DNA of 10,188 nucleotides. It comes from Candidatus Cloacimonadota bacterium (lineage in GTDB: Bacteria; Cloacimonadota; Cloacimonadia; JGIOTU-2). Location: contig JACNJG010000123.1 of assembly GCA_014382685.1 (NCBI GenBank), forward strand, positions 1,571 through 11,758, written 5' to 3'. Both the position numbers and the translations under genes were made by a program. A model generated the notes under the pieces. It was not told the DNA's origin. It saw nothing but the letters and a program-made list of their open reading frames with translations, and ran no database searches. Numbering within the stretch: position 1 is the stretch's first letter; every line of letters begins with the position of its first letter. Shown piece by piece: positions 1-7,121 of the stretch.

Positions 1-37
1 CTTATTTTCCCAAAACTTGACAATCAGTCCCCTCAAT

Positions 38-66
38 TTGCTTTCCTCTTACTTTACGTATAAGAT
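38..66 (+). promoter_or_regulatory. possible sigma-70-like promoter for tRNA-Thr
   Basis: TTGCTT at 38-43 and TAAGAT at 61-66 are separated by 17 nt. Transcription would start about a dozen bases before the tRNA at 86. Both boxes match the consensus only partly. A better -35 look-alike, TTGACA at 17-22, has no -10 box at a usable distance. Nothing else, and no gene, is visible in bases 1-85. This is a weak call made by eye. Confidence 0.3.
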
Positions 67-85
67 ATTAATTGCGTGCTAATAA

Positions 86-161
86 GCCACCATAGCTCAG
101 TTGGAAGAGCAACTGATTCGTAATCAGTAGGTCGTGGGTTCAAATCCCGCTGGTGGCTCCA
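86..161 (+). tRNA. tRNA-Thr (anticodon CGT), CCA encoded
   Basis: The full cloverleaf can be folded by hand. The seven-base acceptor stem 86-92 pairs perfectly with 151-157. The D arm is 95-98/107-110 with GG in its loop. The anticodon stem 112-116/124-128 encloses loop TTCGTAA with anticodon CGT at 119-121. The T arm is 134-138/146-150 with loop TTCAAAT. The discriminator is T158 and the genomic CCA is at 159-161. It decodes the threonine codon ACG. The next start codon lies only 13 nt beyond the CCA, so the downstream gene has little room for its own promoter and may be read from the tRNA transcript. Confidence 0.97.
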
Positions 162-174
162 TATTTGATTTATC

Positions 175-3100
175 ATGAGTTTATATAAAAAAATTTTGAT
201 CTCTTTCAGAAATAAATATGTTCTCAATTCTATGCTTGAGAATGCACTATACCTGATTACACTTTTATTACTTCTTTTCCTGGTTTTTTCATTTATCATT
301 CAGCCACTCACTTTATCCTTCGAACATTATGATGCTCTAAAAACATGGTCTTTGATCGGAAAACTTTTTTCAGGAATTGTCATTTTACTTTTCATTATCA
401 GATTTCTCTTCACAATCCCATCTGTAAAGCAAATAGCTCATAAAATTTCAAATTTTGATCCGCTGAATAATGAAATAATTCTGTCTGCCTTTGAATTTGA
501 AACACAATCTGATCTTACCCATTATTCCCAAGAAATTCTTGAAAAAGTCATTGATGATGCAAATAATAGAGCATCAGAACTGAAGTTTTCAGATATCTTT
601 CCTGTAAAAACACTGAAGAAAAGTTTTCATGCCATTCTTTTTGCCTTTGCTGCTTTTATCCTTGTGCTGCTTATAAACCCCGTATTACTTCCTACCTCCG
701 CAAAAACGATTCTTCATCCTACAGCATTTGCTCCACATTACGATTCGTTCATAGATGTGTCCCCGGGAAATACAAAAATTCTCAAAGGAAGCAATCTCCC
801 GATCATAATAAATAACTTCTATCCGGAATTATCATATGATATTCACGTAGAGCAGCAGAGACGCTGGAAAACTATGAAGATGACCTCAAATACTCATATT
901 CTCTATAATGTTACTGATAATCTTCATTATTCGATCTCAAACGAATTTGCACAGTCGGACACCTTTACAGTGCAGGTGCTGGAAAAACCTATTATAAAAA
1001 ATTTGCAGATAAGCTACTTCTATCCAACTTATACCCAACTGAAAAATAGGACTGCAAATGACATATCGGGTAAGATCATTGCGATCAAAGGGACAGAAAT
1101 TATAGAAGAGCTCACAGTTAATAACAAGCTCACAGAATACAGGATCGTCTTTTCCGATGGTACTACAAATAAACTTGAAACGATAGGGGACTTCAATTAT
1201 AGAACAGGATTTACTGTTGAAAAAAGTGGAAGTTACCATTTTTATTTGAAAGATATTCTTGGAAATACTAATAATATAATAGAACGGACTATATTTGCTG
1301 AAGAGGATCTTCCGCCAAAAATTGAGATCATCCTACCGGCACGGGATAAGATACTTGCTCAAAACATGCGGGAACGGATCGATTTCACTGCTTCTGACGA
1401 TTTCGGTGTACAGAAGATAGAAATTCTCTATAAGAAAAATGATGGCGAGTACAACTTAAAAACAATTCTTGATACAACAGGTATTACCACACTGACTGCG
1501 AGTTACAATTTTGATGTTTCTGATCAGGCACTCTTCCCGGGTGATGTAATATTCTATTATTTGAAAGTTTCTGATAACTGCACTATTCCCGAAGCACATA
1601 CATCTAACACAAAGATTTTCCTGCTTAAATTTCCCTCGATCGAAGAGCTATATGAAGAAATTCAAAAACAACAGTCCGGAAATATGGATGAGATGAGGGA
1701 ATCTTTGGAAGAATCCCGTAAAAATAAAGAAAAATTTGATGAGTTGAGAAGAAAATTTCTCAAGAATGAGGAAATGGACTGGCAGCAGAAAGAGGATTTG
1801 AAAGAGGTTATTAAGAAGCAAAAGGAGCTTGCAAAAAAAGCAGAAGAAGCAGCTAAAGAATACGAAAACTTTGTTGATGAACTAGAAAAAAATAAAGCTG
1901 TTGCTCAAGAAACGCTGGAAAAATTAAGACAAATCCATGAGATAATGAAGGAAATCTCATCTCCCGAGCTTGAAAAGGCAATGAAAGAACTGCAAAAGCA
2001 GATGGAACATATCACTCCAGAGCAAATGAAAAATGCATTGAATAATTTCCAATTTTCTCAAGAGGAGTTCAATAAAAAACTCGAGCAAACATTAAAGTTG
2101 TTGAAAAGCATTCAACTGGAACAAAAGCTGCAAAAGGCATTGCAGCAGGCAGAAGAGCTGGAAAAACTGCAAAAACAACTCAACGAACAAACTTCAGAAC
2201 GTATTGAGCAAAATCAGCAGTTAAGCGAACTTGCTCCTTCGCAGTCAGATATTCATGAGAAATATGAATCTCTCAAAAAAGAGTTAGCAGAACTTGCAAA
2301 GGAGCTTGCAGATAATAATGAGAAGAATGCAGCCAATGAGCTCGAGAAAGGGCTCAAGCAGGCAGCGGAGCATAAACTGACTAATGCACTTCAAATGGCA
2401 ACACAGCAGCTTAGATCCAATGATGAGCAGGTTAAAAAGAAGCAATCAGATATACTTGTTGGCTGTTCTGAACTCAGGAATTCAATATGCATGGCGCAGA
2501 TGAAGATGCAGGCATCGCTAATGACCGAGTTTCAAAAATTGCTCAAGAAGACCCTTAATGAGATGCTTTTCTTCTCCAAAAAACAGGAGCGTTTCCTTGA
2601 TAAATCCTATAATACATATGATATTCTCGATGAAGAGATAAGTATGTACGAAGGCATCAAGAATTCGGTCAATACACTTTTTCAGGATCCCATGATCATC
2701 TTAATGATGGACCCAAAATTCTTTCCTCACTCTGCAATTGCACTAAACAGTTTTGAAAGGATGTTCGAGAAAATTTCTGAAAATAGCCATTACAATATTC
2801 AGAAGGATAAAGAAGAAATTTTTAAGGCAATGAACCTGATGGTCATCGACCTTCTGCTCTCGAAGAGCAAGCAGCCGCAAGGTTCCGGTGGAAGTATGCA
2901 ACAGCTTTTGCAGCAACTTCAACAGATGTCACAGGGGCAGCAATCAATAAATATGCTTACACAGGCAATGCTCGAGCAAATGATGGGACAGTTGCAACAG
3001 GGCAGGGGTTTGACGCCTCAGCAGCAGGGGATGATAGACAGAATTGCCGGTAATGAGCAGCAGATAAAAGAGAATTTCGAGCGAATGCTGCGGGATTATC

Positions 3101-3450
3101 CTGAAGCTGAAAAACTACTTGGAAATATGGAAGGATTGAAAAATGAGCTAAAAGAAGTAGTGGAAAAACTGCAGCGGGGTATCATTGATGAGCAGGTGAT
3201 CCGCCAGCAGAACAATATCCTATCCAGACTGCTAGATGCTCAGCGCTCGATCCATGAGCGGGATTACAGCAAGAAAAGAGAATCCGAAACACCCGACGCA
3301 AAGCAATGGGATGTGCCGGACAATCTCGTTATTGACACTACAAACATGGAAGTGAAAGATATTCTGAAGTATATTAATGAAAATTATCCCGAAGAATACC
3401 ACCGCCTGATCAAAGAATATTTGGAAAAAATACAGCATGAAAATAATTAG
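175..3450 (+). CDS. DUF4175-like large membrane protein with coiled coil and Gln-rich region
   Basis: This 1091-residue protein is probably anchored in the inner membrane; its biochemical role is unknown. Hydrophobic segments lie at about residues 24-45, 58-80 and 151-172. A beta-rich, Ig-like region of about 190-500 follows and begins with a VSPGNTKILKGS segment typical of DUF4175-type proteins. Next comes a long Lys/Glu/Gln coiled coil at about 500-760 and a Gln/Met-rich stretch at about 897-965. The C-terminal block contains RQQNNILSRLLDAQRSI and ends in a YPEEYHRLIKEYLEKI tail, which also resembles this family. The ATG at 175 is the first in frame. No SD precedes it, and an alternative ATG at 232 has none either and would lie at the edge of helix 1. 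The stop overlaps the next gene by 14 nt, suggesting coupled translation with the secreted TPR protein. Family members often sit near MoxR/DUF58/Bat genes, but none is visible here. Family assignment is from recalled pattern. Confidence 0.85.
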   Translation: MSLYKKILISFRNKYVLNSMLENALYLITLLLLLFLVFSFIIQPLTLSFEHYDALKTWSLIGKLFSGIVILLFIIRFLFTIPSVKQIAHKISNFDPLNNEIILSAFEFETQSDLTHYSQEILEKVIDDANNRASELKFSDIFPVKTLKKSFHAILFAFAAFILVLLINPVLLPTSAKTILHPTAFAPHYDSFIDVSPGNTKILKGSNLPIIINNFYPELSYDIHVEQQRRWKTMKMTSNTHILYNVTDNLHYSISNEFAQSDTFTVQVLEKPIIKNLQISYFYPTYTQLKNRTANDISGKIIAIKGTEIIEELTVNNKLTEYRIVFSDGTTNKLETIGDFNYRTGFTVEKSGSYHFYLKDILGNTNNIIERTIFAEEDLPPKIEIILPARDKILAQNMRERIDFTASDDFGVQKIEILYKKNDGEYNLKTILDTTGITTLTASYNFDVSDQALFPGDVIFYYLKVSDNCTIPEAHTSNTKIFLLKFPSIEELYEEIQKQQSGNMDEMRESLEESRKNKEKFDELRRKFLKNEEMDWQQKEDLKEVIKKQKELAKKAEEAAKEYENFVDELEKNKAVAQETLEKLRQIHEIMKEISSPELEKAMKELQKQMEHITPEQMKNALNNFQFSQEEFNKKLEQTLKLLKSIQLEQKLQKALQQAEELEKLQKQLNEQTSERIEQNQQLSELAPSQSDIHEKYESLKKELAELAKELADNNEKNAANELEKGLKQAAEHKLTNALQMATQQLRSNDEQVKKKQSDILVGCSELRNSICMAQMKMQASLMTEFQKLLKKTLNEMLFFSKKQERFLDKSYNTYDILDEEISMYEGIKNSVNTLFQDPMIILMMDPKFFPHSAIALNSFERMFEKISENSHYNIQKDKEEIFKAMNLMVIDLLLSKSKQPQGSGGSMQQLLQQLQQMSQGQQSINMLTQAMLEQMMGQLQQGRGLTPQQQGMIDRIAGNEQQIKENFERMLRDYPEAEKLLGNMEGLKNELKEVVEKLQRGIIDEQVIRQQNNILSRLLDAQRSIHERDYSKKRESETPDAKQWDVPDNLVIDTTNMEVKDILKYINENYPEEYHRLIKEYLEKIQHENN

Positions 3451-5236
3451 ATATCTCATAATAATAATCTGTTTTGTCATAATTTTCACACAGACAATTT
3501 ATGCTGTTGATGATCAAGCAGTACTTCAGGTAAAAATTCGTGAAGCAATGCACTATGAACAGCAGGGGAATTTCATTAAAGCCGAAATGTTATATAAACA
3601 ATTACTTGAGAATTTTGCACATAACAGGCAGGTGGTTAGCAGGTTAATATATCTCTATATGCGAACGAATAAACTCGATTCTTTAGAAAAATTTCTTGAA
3701 AACGAGAAGGATTTTCTTGCAAATAATTACTATGAAATCACACGAATTGAATTACTGATCAAGAAAAATCAGCTTGATGAAGCCAGAAACATGGTAGAAG
3801 TGATGCTTAAAAATGCAAAGACCAACTTGTCGACTATCAGGCAGATAGCGCAGGTATATCAAAGATACAATCTTTACGATGATGCTATTGAATTATATCT
3901 AAGAGCTCGAAAGGGATCAAAGGATTCAATAGTATTTGCTCAGGAGTTGGCTAATATCTATCAGTTGCAGGAAAGATATTATGATGCCATGAATGAGTAC
4001 TTAGATATTTTAAACAATAAAACTTATAAAAATGTCCGTTATCGAATAGAGAAACTCAATCTCTCTTATGAAGAGATAATTGTGGCTTTAGAAACTCGGC
4101 AGAAACAGGAGCCGAGTATCGAATTGCAGGAGCTTATCGGCGAGTTCCTTGTGCTCTCAAGGCAGTATCAAAGGGCTTTTGTGCTTTATAAAACTCTGGG
4201 TAATGATGCGTTGATCAAGCTTTCGACACTTGCAGAAAAACAGGAATTATTCGAGCTCAGTATCCAGTGTTTTTCCGAAGTACTTAAATCTACCGAGGAT
4301 GAACAGACGGTTCTCTTTCTGGAAAATAAGATAGGGGAGCTATATTATTCTCTCAATGATCACGAAAAGGCATATAAGCATTATAAAAAAGTTATTGGAC
4401 TTTATCAAAAAACGAAGGTATCGCTGCCTTCATCATATATTTTTGGAGCATATAAGAATCTTGCATATATTGAACTTTTTGAATATCAAAATCCTGTTCA
4501 GTCACAAATATACCTGGAAAAAGCACTTGATTTTACCAGCGTATCAACAGATAAAGCTGAGTTAAATATATTGCTATCACAATGCTATTTACAGCAAGAA
4601 GATTATTTAAAGAGTGAGAATATGCTAACTGAAATTATTGAGAATAAACACTACAATAAAGATGTGAAGGAAAGAGCTAAGGTGAAGCGTATTGAAACAG
4701 TGCTTCTCAAAGGAGATTTTTCTACAGCAGATTCCATTTCTAAAAGTTTTTTTACTCATGATTATGAATCTAAATTTGTAAACGATATTGCCGGAATGTA
4801 TCGAACAGTGAATAATGAGATGCATCTTATGCAGGCAAATGATAATGTAAAAAATGCTGCTCTTTCACTTCTTAGAAATATGTATTTTAATAACAATGCA
4901 TTGTTGAATAAAGATATTGAGCAGTTATCTAATGCACTTCAGGATTCTTCTGCTATATCATATTTGAAGATGCAAGTTGCTGATTATTATTATGATCAGG
5001 GAGAGTATGCGGTTGCTGTTGAGTTTTGTAGGGAGCTGCTAACAGACAATGATGATCCATACAGGGAATATGTATGCTTCATGATTGCGAATTGCTTTAA
5101 CCAGCTTGGTTTGAATGAACAAGCTTTGGCATATTATACTGATTATTTACTCGAATTTCCACAAGGAACTTTTGCTCCGGATATCCGCTTGAGATTAAAA
5201 AAATTTGGCACATCAGATATTTCTGGACACAGATAA
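3437..5236 (+). CDS. secreted or periplasmic TPR-repeat protein
   Basis: This 599-residue protein has a clear N-terminal signal peptide: a Lys/Arg start, a hydrophobic core at residues 4-19, and a likely cut after IYA at residue 23. The rest is almost all helical pairs of the TPR type. Examples are residues about 28-60 (EQQGNFIKAEMLYKQLL), about 140-165, about 295-325 (LNDHEKAYKHYKKVIGL), and about 520-590. The last repeat ends in a LEFPQGTFAPDIRLRLKKFG segment like those in YbgF/BamD-type TPR proteins. TPR arrays are protein-binding scaffolds, so an envelope assembly role is likely, but no partner is shown. The ATG at 3437 lies inside the end of the DUF4175-like gene. The nearest purine run, GGAAA, sits about 10 nt upstream and is weak, fitting coupling by re-initiation. 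The repeats are degenerate, so exact boundaries are approximate. Confidence 0.85.
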   Translation: MKIIRYLIIIICFVIIFTQTIYAVDDQAVLQVKIREAMHYEQQGNFIKAEMLYKQLLENFAHNRQVVSRLIYLYMRTNKLDSLEKFLENEKDFLANNYYEITRIELLIKKNQLDEARNMVEVMLKNAKTNLSTIRQIAQVYQRYNLYDDAIELYLRARKGSKDSIVFAQELANIYQLQERYYDAMNEYLDILNNKTYKNVRYRIEKLNLSYEEIIVALETRQKQEPSIELQELIGEFLVLSRQYQRAFVLYKTLGNDALIKLSTLAEKQELFELSIQCFSEVLKSTEDEQTVLFLENKIGELYYSLNDHEKAYKHYKKVIGLYQKTKVSLPSSYIFGAYKNLAYIELFEYQNPVQSQIYLEKALDFTSVSTDKAELNILLSQCYLQQEDYLKSENMLTEIIENKHYNKDVKERAKVKRIETVLLKGDFSTADSISKSFFTHDYESKFVNDIAGMYRTVNNEMHLMQANDNVKNAALSLLRNMYFNNNALLNKDIEQLSNALQDSSAISYLKMQVADYYYDQGEYAVAVEFCRELLTDNDDPYREYVCFMIANCFNQLGLNEQALAYYTDYLLEFPQGTFAPDIRLRLKKFGTSDISGHR

Positions 5237-5260
5237 ATTTCTAATTCTAAAATACATTAT

Positions 5261-5285
5261 ATTTAATAAAAGCATTAAATTTTTT
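5261..5285 (+). other. all-AT hairpin before the miniprotein gene
   Basis: ATTTAAT at 5261-5267 pairs exactly with ATTAAAT at 5274-5280 around a six-base loop, and a T run follows at 5280-5285. It could weakly terminate the upstream TPR transcript or shape the leader of the 48-codon gene, whose SD begins at 5290. An AT-only stem of seven pairs can arise by chance in sequence this AT-rich. Confidence 0.2.
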
Positions 5286-5299
5286 ATTTAGGAGAACCA

Positions 5300-5446
5300 A
5301 TGCAGAATAAAGAGAATAAAAAAACAAAATTTTGGAAAACTATTTCCATTGTTATACTTATTTTTTTACTTATCAAAGTTGTTGTGAAATTCATTAAAGA
5401 GTATAAGAACAAATTTAACTTGGGCGTGAAGGATAACAAAAATTAA
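5300..5446 (+). CDS. 48-residue single-helix membrane miniprotein
   Basis: This small open frame runs from ATG 5300 to TAA 5444-5446. An AGGAG Shine-Dalgarno sequence at 5290-5294 lies five bases before the start, among the best ribosome sites in the window. The protein has a Lys/Asn-rich N-terminus (residues 1-13), a hydrophobic helix at about 14-29 (TISIVILIFLLIKVVV), and a second very basic tail at about 30-48. This is the layout of a small single-span inner-membrane protein; its basic flanks leave topology unclear. It lies 63 nt after the TPR gene, so it may be the third gene of that operon or have its own promoter in the AT-rich gap; none is obvious. I do not recognise a family. The SD, hydrophobic core and clean stop favour a real gene, but its length means chance cannot be excluded. 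Confidence 0.6.
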   Translation: MQNKENKKTKFWKTISIVILIFLLIKVVVKFIKEYKNKFNLGVKDNKN

Positions 5447-5491
5447 GATGAAGAAAAAGTTAAAATGTGAACTTCCCCTTTCCTAAAAAAA

Positions 5492-5507
5492 TATTCAACA
5501 TTGAATA
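5492..5507. repeat. TATTCAA/TTGAATA inverted repeat
   Basis: TATTCAA (5492-5498) and TTGAATA (5501-5507) are exact reverse complements separated by CA, giving a 16-base palindrome. It could be a protein-binding site or a small hairpin with a four-base loop. It lies 46 nt after the miniprotein stop and has no T run after it, so it is not a convincing terminator. Chance is possible in this composition. Confidence 0.3.
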
Positions 5508-5603
5508 CTAATAAAATTGAATATAATTAATAAAAAAATTTAGTTATCAAAAAAAATTCAAAAAAAATATTTTAAATAAATTTAACCACATTTCAATAAA
5601 AAA

Positions 5604-5641
5604 AATATTTCAAATATTCCAATATTCACATAAAGAATATT
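5604..5641. repeat. cluster of four AATATT motifs with nested palindromes
   Basis: AATATT occurs at 5604-5609, 5613-5618, 5621-5626 and 5636-5641. The first two form a perfect 15-base palindrome centred on C5611. The last two form AATATTC/GAATATT with a seven-base loop (5621-5641). The cluster lies about 100 nt upstream of the candidate yicC promoter, where AT-rich binding sites or an upstream-activating curve would be plausible. Low sequence complexity makes chance occurrence a real alternative. Confidence 0.35.
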
Positions 5642-5650
5642 ACAAGCCCA

Positions 5651-5794
5651 ATGTCTGATAATGTATATTATGTAAACTTGCAGATGTTTCTGGAAATTAT
5701 TCAAGGGGTGTTGATTATAAGTGTGCCATTCCCCATTCTTAATTTCTTGACATATTTATCACAAAAATATTCTTCCCACCAAAGAAATGAATAA
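5651..5794 (+). CDS. doubtful 47-residue hydrophobic small frame upstream of yicC
   Basis: An uninterrupted frame runs from ATG 5651 to TAA 5792-5794, ending nine bases before the yicC start. The peptide would have a polar start, a largely hydrophobic middle (about residues 10-35, including GVLIISVPFPILNFLTYL) and a polar tail. No Shine-Dalgarno sequence precedes the ATG, and the candidate yicC promoter lies inside the frame, so it may not be translated. Local base composition is less AT-biased than the preceding 150 bases, which mildly favours function of some kind, coding or regulatory. No family is recognised. Confidence 0.2.
   Translation: MSDNVYYVNLQMFLEIIQGVLIISVPFPILNFLTYLSQKYSSHQRNE
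5747..5773 (+). promoter_or_regulatory. candidate promoter for the yicC-rnr operon
   Basis: A perfect TTGACA -35 box lies at 5747-5752, and TATTCT at 5768-5773 could serve as the -10 box. The spacer is 15 nt, shorter than the usual 16-18. Transcription would start near 5780, leaving a leader of about 24 nt that carries the AAGGAA ribosome site. The short spacer and imperfect -10 keep this tentative. Confidence 0.3.
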
Positions 5795-5803
5795 GGAACT
5801 TCT

Positions 5804-6703
5804 ATGAATAGTATGACAGGTTTTGGTGTGGCAGAATATAATAAGAATGATATTTATCTGAGGGTGAGCGCGAAATCATTGAATGATAAATATCTAAATA
5901 TACGAACGAGACTCCCTTATGAATTCCCCGAATATCTGTCCTATAAAATTGAGCAATTTATCCCGAAATTTGTAAATAGAGGTGGAATTAACGTTTTAGT
6001 TTCGATGAAAGATTCAAGAAATGATATAGCAAATATGGATTTTGATGACGAACATATTAAAAAGATACTCGATAAACTAAATAAATTAAAATCAAATCTT
6101 GGATTTAATACAACTATATCACTATCTGATCTCATGACACTTCAAAAAATGGAGAACTCCCCTATCGATCAATACTATTTATCAGATGAATTTCAAAAAG
6201 TGCTATTTGACACGTTAAAAAAAGCTTTAAAACAACTTGTTGATGAAAAAAAATCAGAGGGTGATCATCTTGAAGAATTTTTTATTAGATCTATCAATCA
6301 GATTGAGGTTTCTCTGAACACGATCGAGCACTCAATCCCAGAATATCTCGAAGAATTGAAGATAAAAGTTAAGAATATTTGCAAAGAAATTACGAGTGAT
6401 GAAGAAATTAACCTCTCAAAATTCAATGAGGAGAAATTATTATCAGAAATAAACTATTATATTGATAAATCTGATATTACTGAGGAGATTGTCCGGCTAA
6501 AAAGTCATCTAAAAAAAATACGTAAGATAATTAGCGTAACGAACAAACCTATAGGGCTTTCCATGATATTTGTTATTCAGGAAATGCAGAGGGAAATTAG
6601 TACAATTTCTGCAAAATATCACAATGTTACGATATTTTCAGATATAATAAATATTAAAGAAGAAATAGAAAAATGTAAGGAACAAGCGCTCAATGTCGAA
6701 TAA
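5804..6703 (+). CDS. yicC: YicC-family endoribonuclease (divergent)
   Basis: The protein has 299 residues, close to the usual length for the YicC/YloC family, whose E. coli and B. subtilis members are endoribonucleases. It opens with the family hallmark SMTGFG (residues 3-8), then SLNDKYLNIRTRLP (25-38) and RGGINVLV (59-66). The EG..L element is at 152-156, EEIVRLKSHL at 227-236, and the C-terminal block IQEMQRE (258-264) through EQALNVE at the end. AAGGAA at 5793-5798 is properly spaced from ATG 5804, and starting here keeps the residues before SMTGFG. It is the first gene of a four-gene overlapping cluster with RNase R. In many bacteria yicC sits beside gmk and rpoZ, which are absent here. 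The usual Asp of the C-terminal LDF motif is Ile255, and GSKSND-like residues read SAKYHN (269-274), so this copy is divergent and its activity needs proof. Confidence 0.9.
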   Translation: MNSMTGFGVAEYNKNDIYLRVSAKSLNDKYLNIRTRLPYEFPEYLSYKIEQFIPKFVNRGGINVLVSMKDSRNDIANMDFDDEHIKKILDKLNKLKSNLGFNTTISLSDLMTLQKMENSPIDQYYLSDEFQKVLFDTLKKALKQLVDEKKSEGDHLEEFFIRSINQIEVSLNTIEHSIPEYLEELKIKVKNICKEITSDEEINLSKFNEEKLLSEINYYIDKSDITEEIVRLKSHLKKIRKIISVTNKPIGLSMIFVIQEMQREISTISAKYHNVTIFSDIINIKEEIEKCKEQALNVE

Positions 6704-7121
6704 TAAACCAATATATTCCTGGATTTCATTTCCTTTTGTTGAATTTCCCCTATCTTCAGCGTTCGTGCTTGCTTTTTTTGTATTGGCTTCAGTATTTGTA
6801 TATTCAATAACACTCAATTTCTTCTGGGTTTTACTCTCAATTGTTTTTCTTCTTTCCTCGCTCTTTTCATTTTTCGTTCCAACGTATTATGAATTTTATG
6901 AGGATCATGTTTTTGTGAAAGTGTTATTTTTCAAAAGGGAAAGAAAGTATAGTGAGTTCAAATGTTTTTATGCTGACAAAAAAGGTGTAATGCTCAGCAC
7001 TTTCAATCGTCCTCGTGGTTTAGATAGATTTCGGGGACAGTCAATAAGATTTACAAAGAGTCAAGATGAAAAGGAGCAGATCATGGAATTTTTGAATGAA
7101 AAGATAGGAAATAGATTTTAG
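6693..7121 (+). CDS. small membrane protein with two helices and a PH-like tail
   Basis: This 142-residue protein starts at ATG 6693, inside the end of yicC (11-nt overlap). AAGGAA at 6677-6682 acts as a ribosome site 10 nt upstream. Two adjacent hydrophobic helices at about residues 20-40 and 42-62 form a hairpin. The remaining residues, about 64-136, resemble the bacterial PH-like domains that follow such hairpins: a YEFYEDHVFVKVLFFKR strand pair, then YSEFK, a KKGVMLST strand, RGLDRFRGQSIRF, and a final helix. The function of such proteins is generally unknown. Its last base is the first base of the rnr GTG codon, so translation is probably coupled. Its place between two RNA-degrading enzymes suggests it could tether or regulate them at the membrane, but that is inference. 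Confidence 0.75.
   Translation: MSNNKPIYSWISFPFVEFPLSSAFVLAFFVLASVFVYSITLNFFWVLLSIVFLLSSLFSFFVPTYYEFYEDHVFVKVLFFKRERKYSEFKCFYADKKGVMLSTFNRPRGLDRFRGQSIRFTKSQDEKEQIMEFLNEKIGNRF

Larger units (their letters stand above)
5447..5803. other. AT-rich intergenic region with palindromes and a doubtful small frame
   Basis: This gap of 357 nt separates the miniprotein gene from yicC. Its first two thirds (about 5480-5640) are extremely AT-rich, with many A-tracts of the type that bend DNA, and contain several AATATT-based inverted repeats. The last third (about 5645-5800) has more mixed composition. It contains a 47-codon open frame without a ribosome site and a possible promoter. No RNA gene or riboswitch fold was recognised. 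Confidence 0.6.

Noticed and set aside
54..299. An 81-codon minus-strand frame with RDLNPRPTDYESVALPTEL
   Set aside because: This is the well-known false translation of the antisense strand of a tRNA gene, here the tRNA-Thr at 86-161.
937..1239. A 100-codon minus-strand frame
   Set aside because: It lies wholly inside the DUF4175-like gene, is Cys/Phe-rich and shows no family pattern, so it is a shadow frame.
1650..3060. Internal repeats in the DUF4175-like gene suggestive of duplicated DNA
   Set aside because: The similarity comes from Glu/Lys/Gln coiled-coil and Gln-rich codons. No exact long repeat unit with regular spacing was seen.
3232..3489. An 85-codon minus-strand frame across the DUF4175/TPR junction
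   Set aside because: It is antisense to two well-supported genes, and its hydrophobic content mirrors the TPR signal peptide codons.
4356..4565. A 69-codon frame inside the TPR gene
   Set aside because: It is an out-of-frame reading of TPR codons with no ribosome site or recognisable domain.
5448..5486. A 12-codon frame starting ATG AAG AAA just after the miniprotein
   Set aside because: It is too short to support, has no separate ribosome site and no recognised role.
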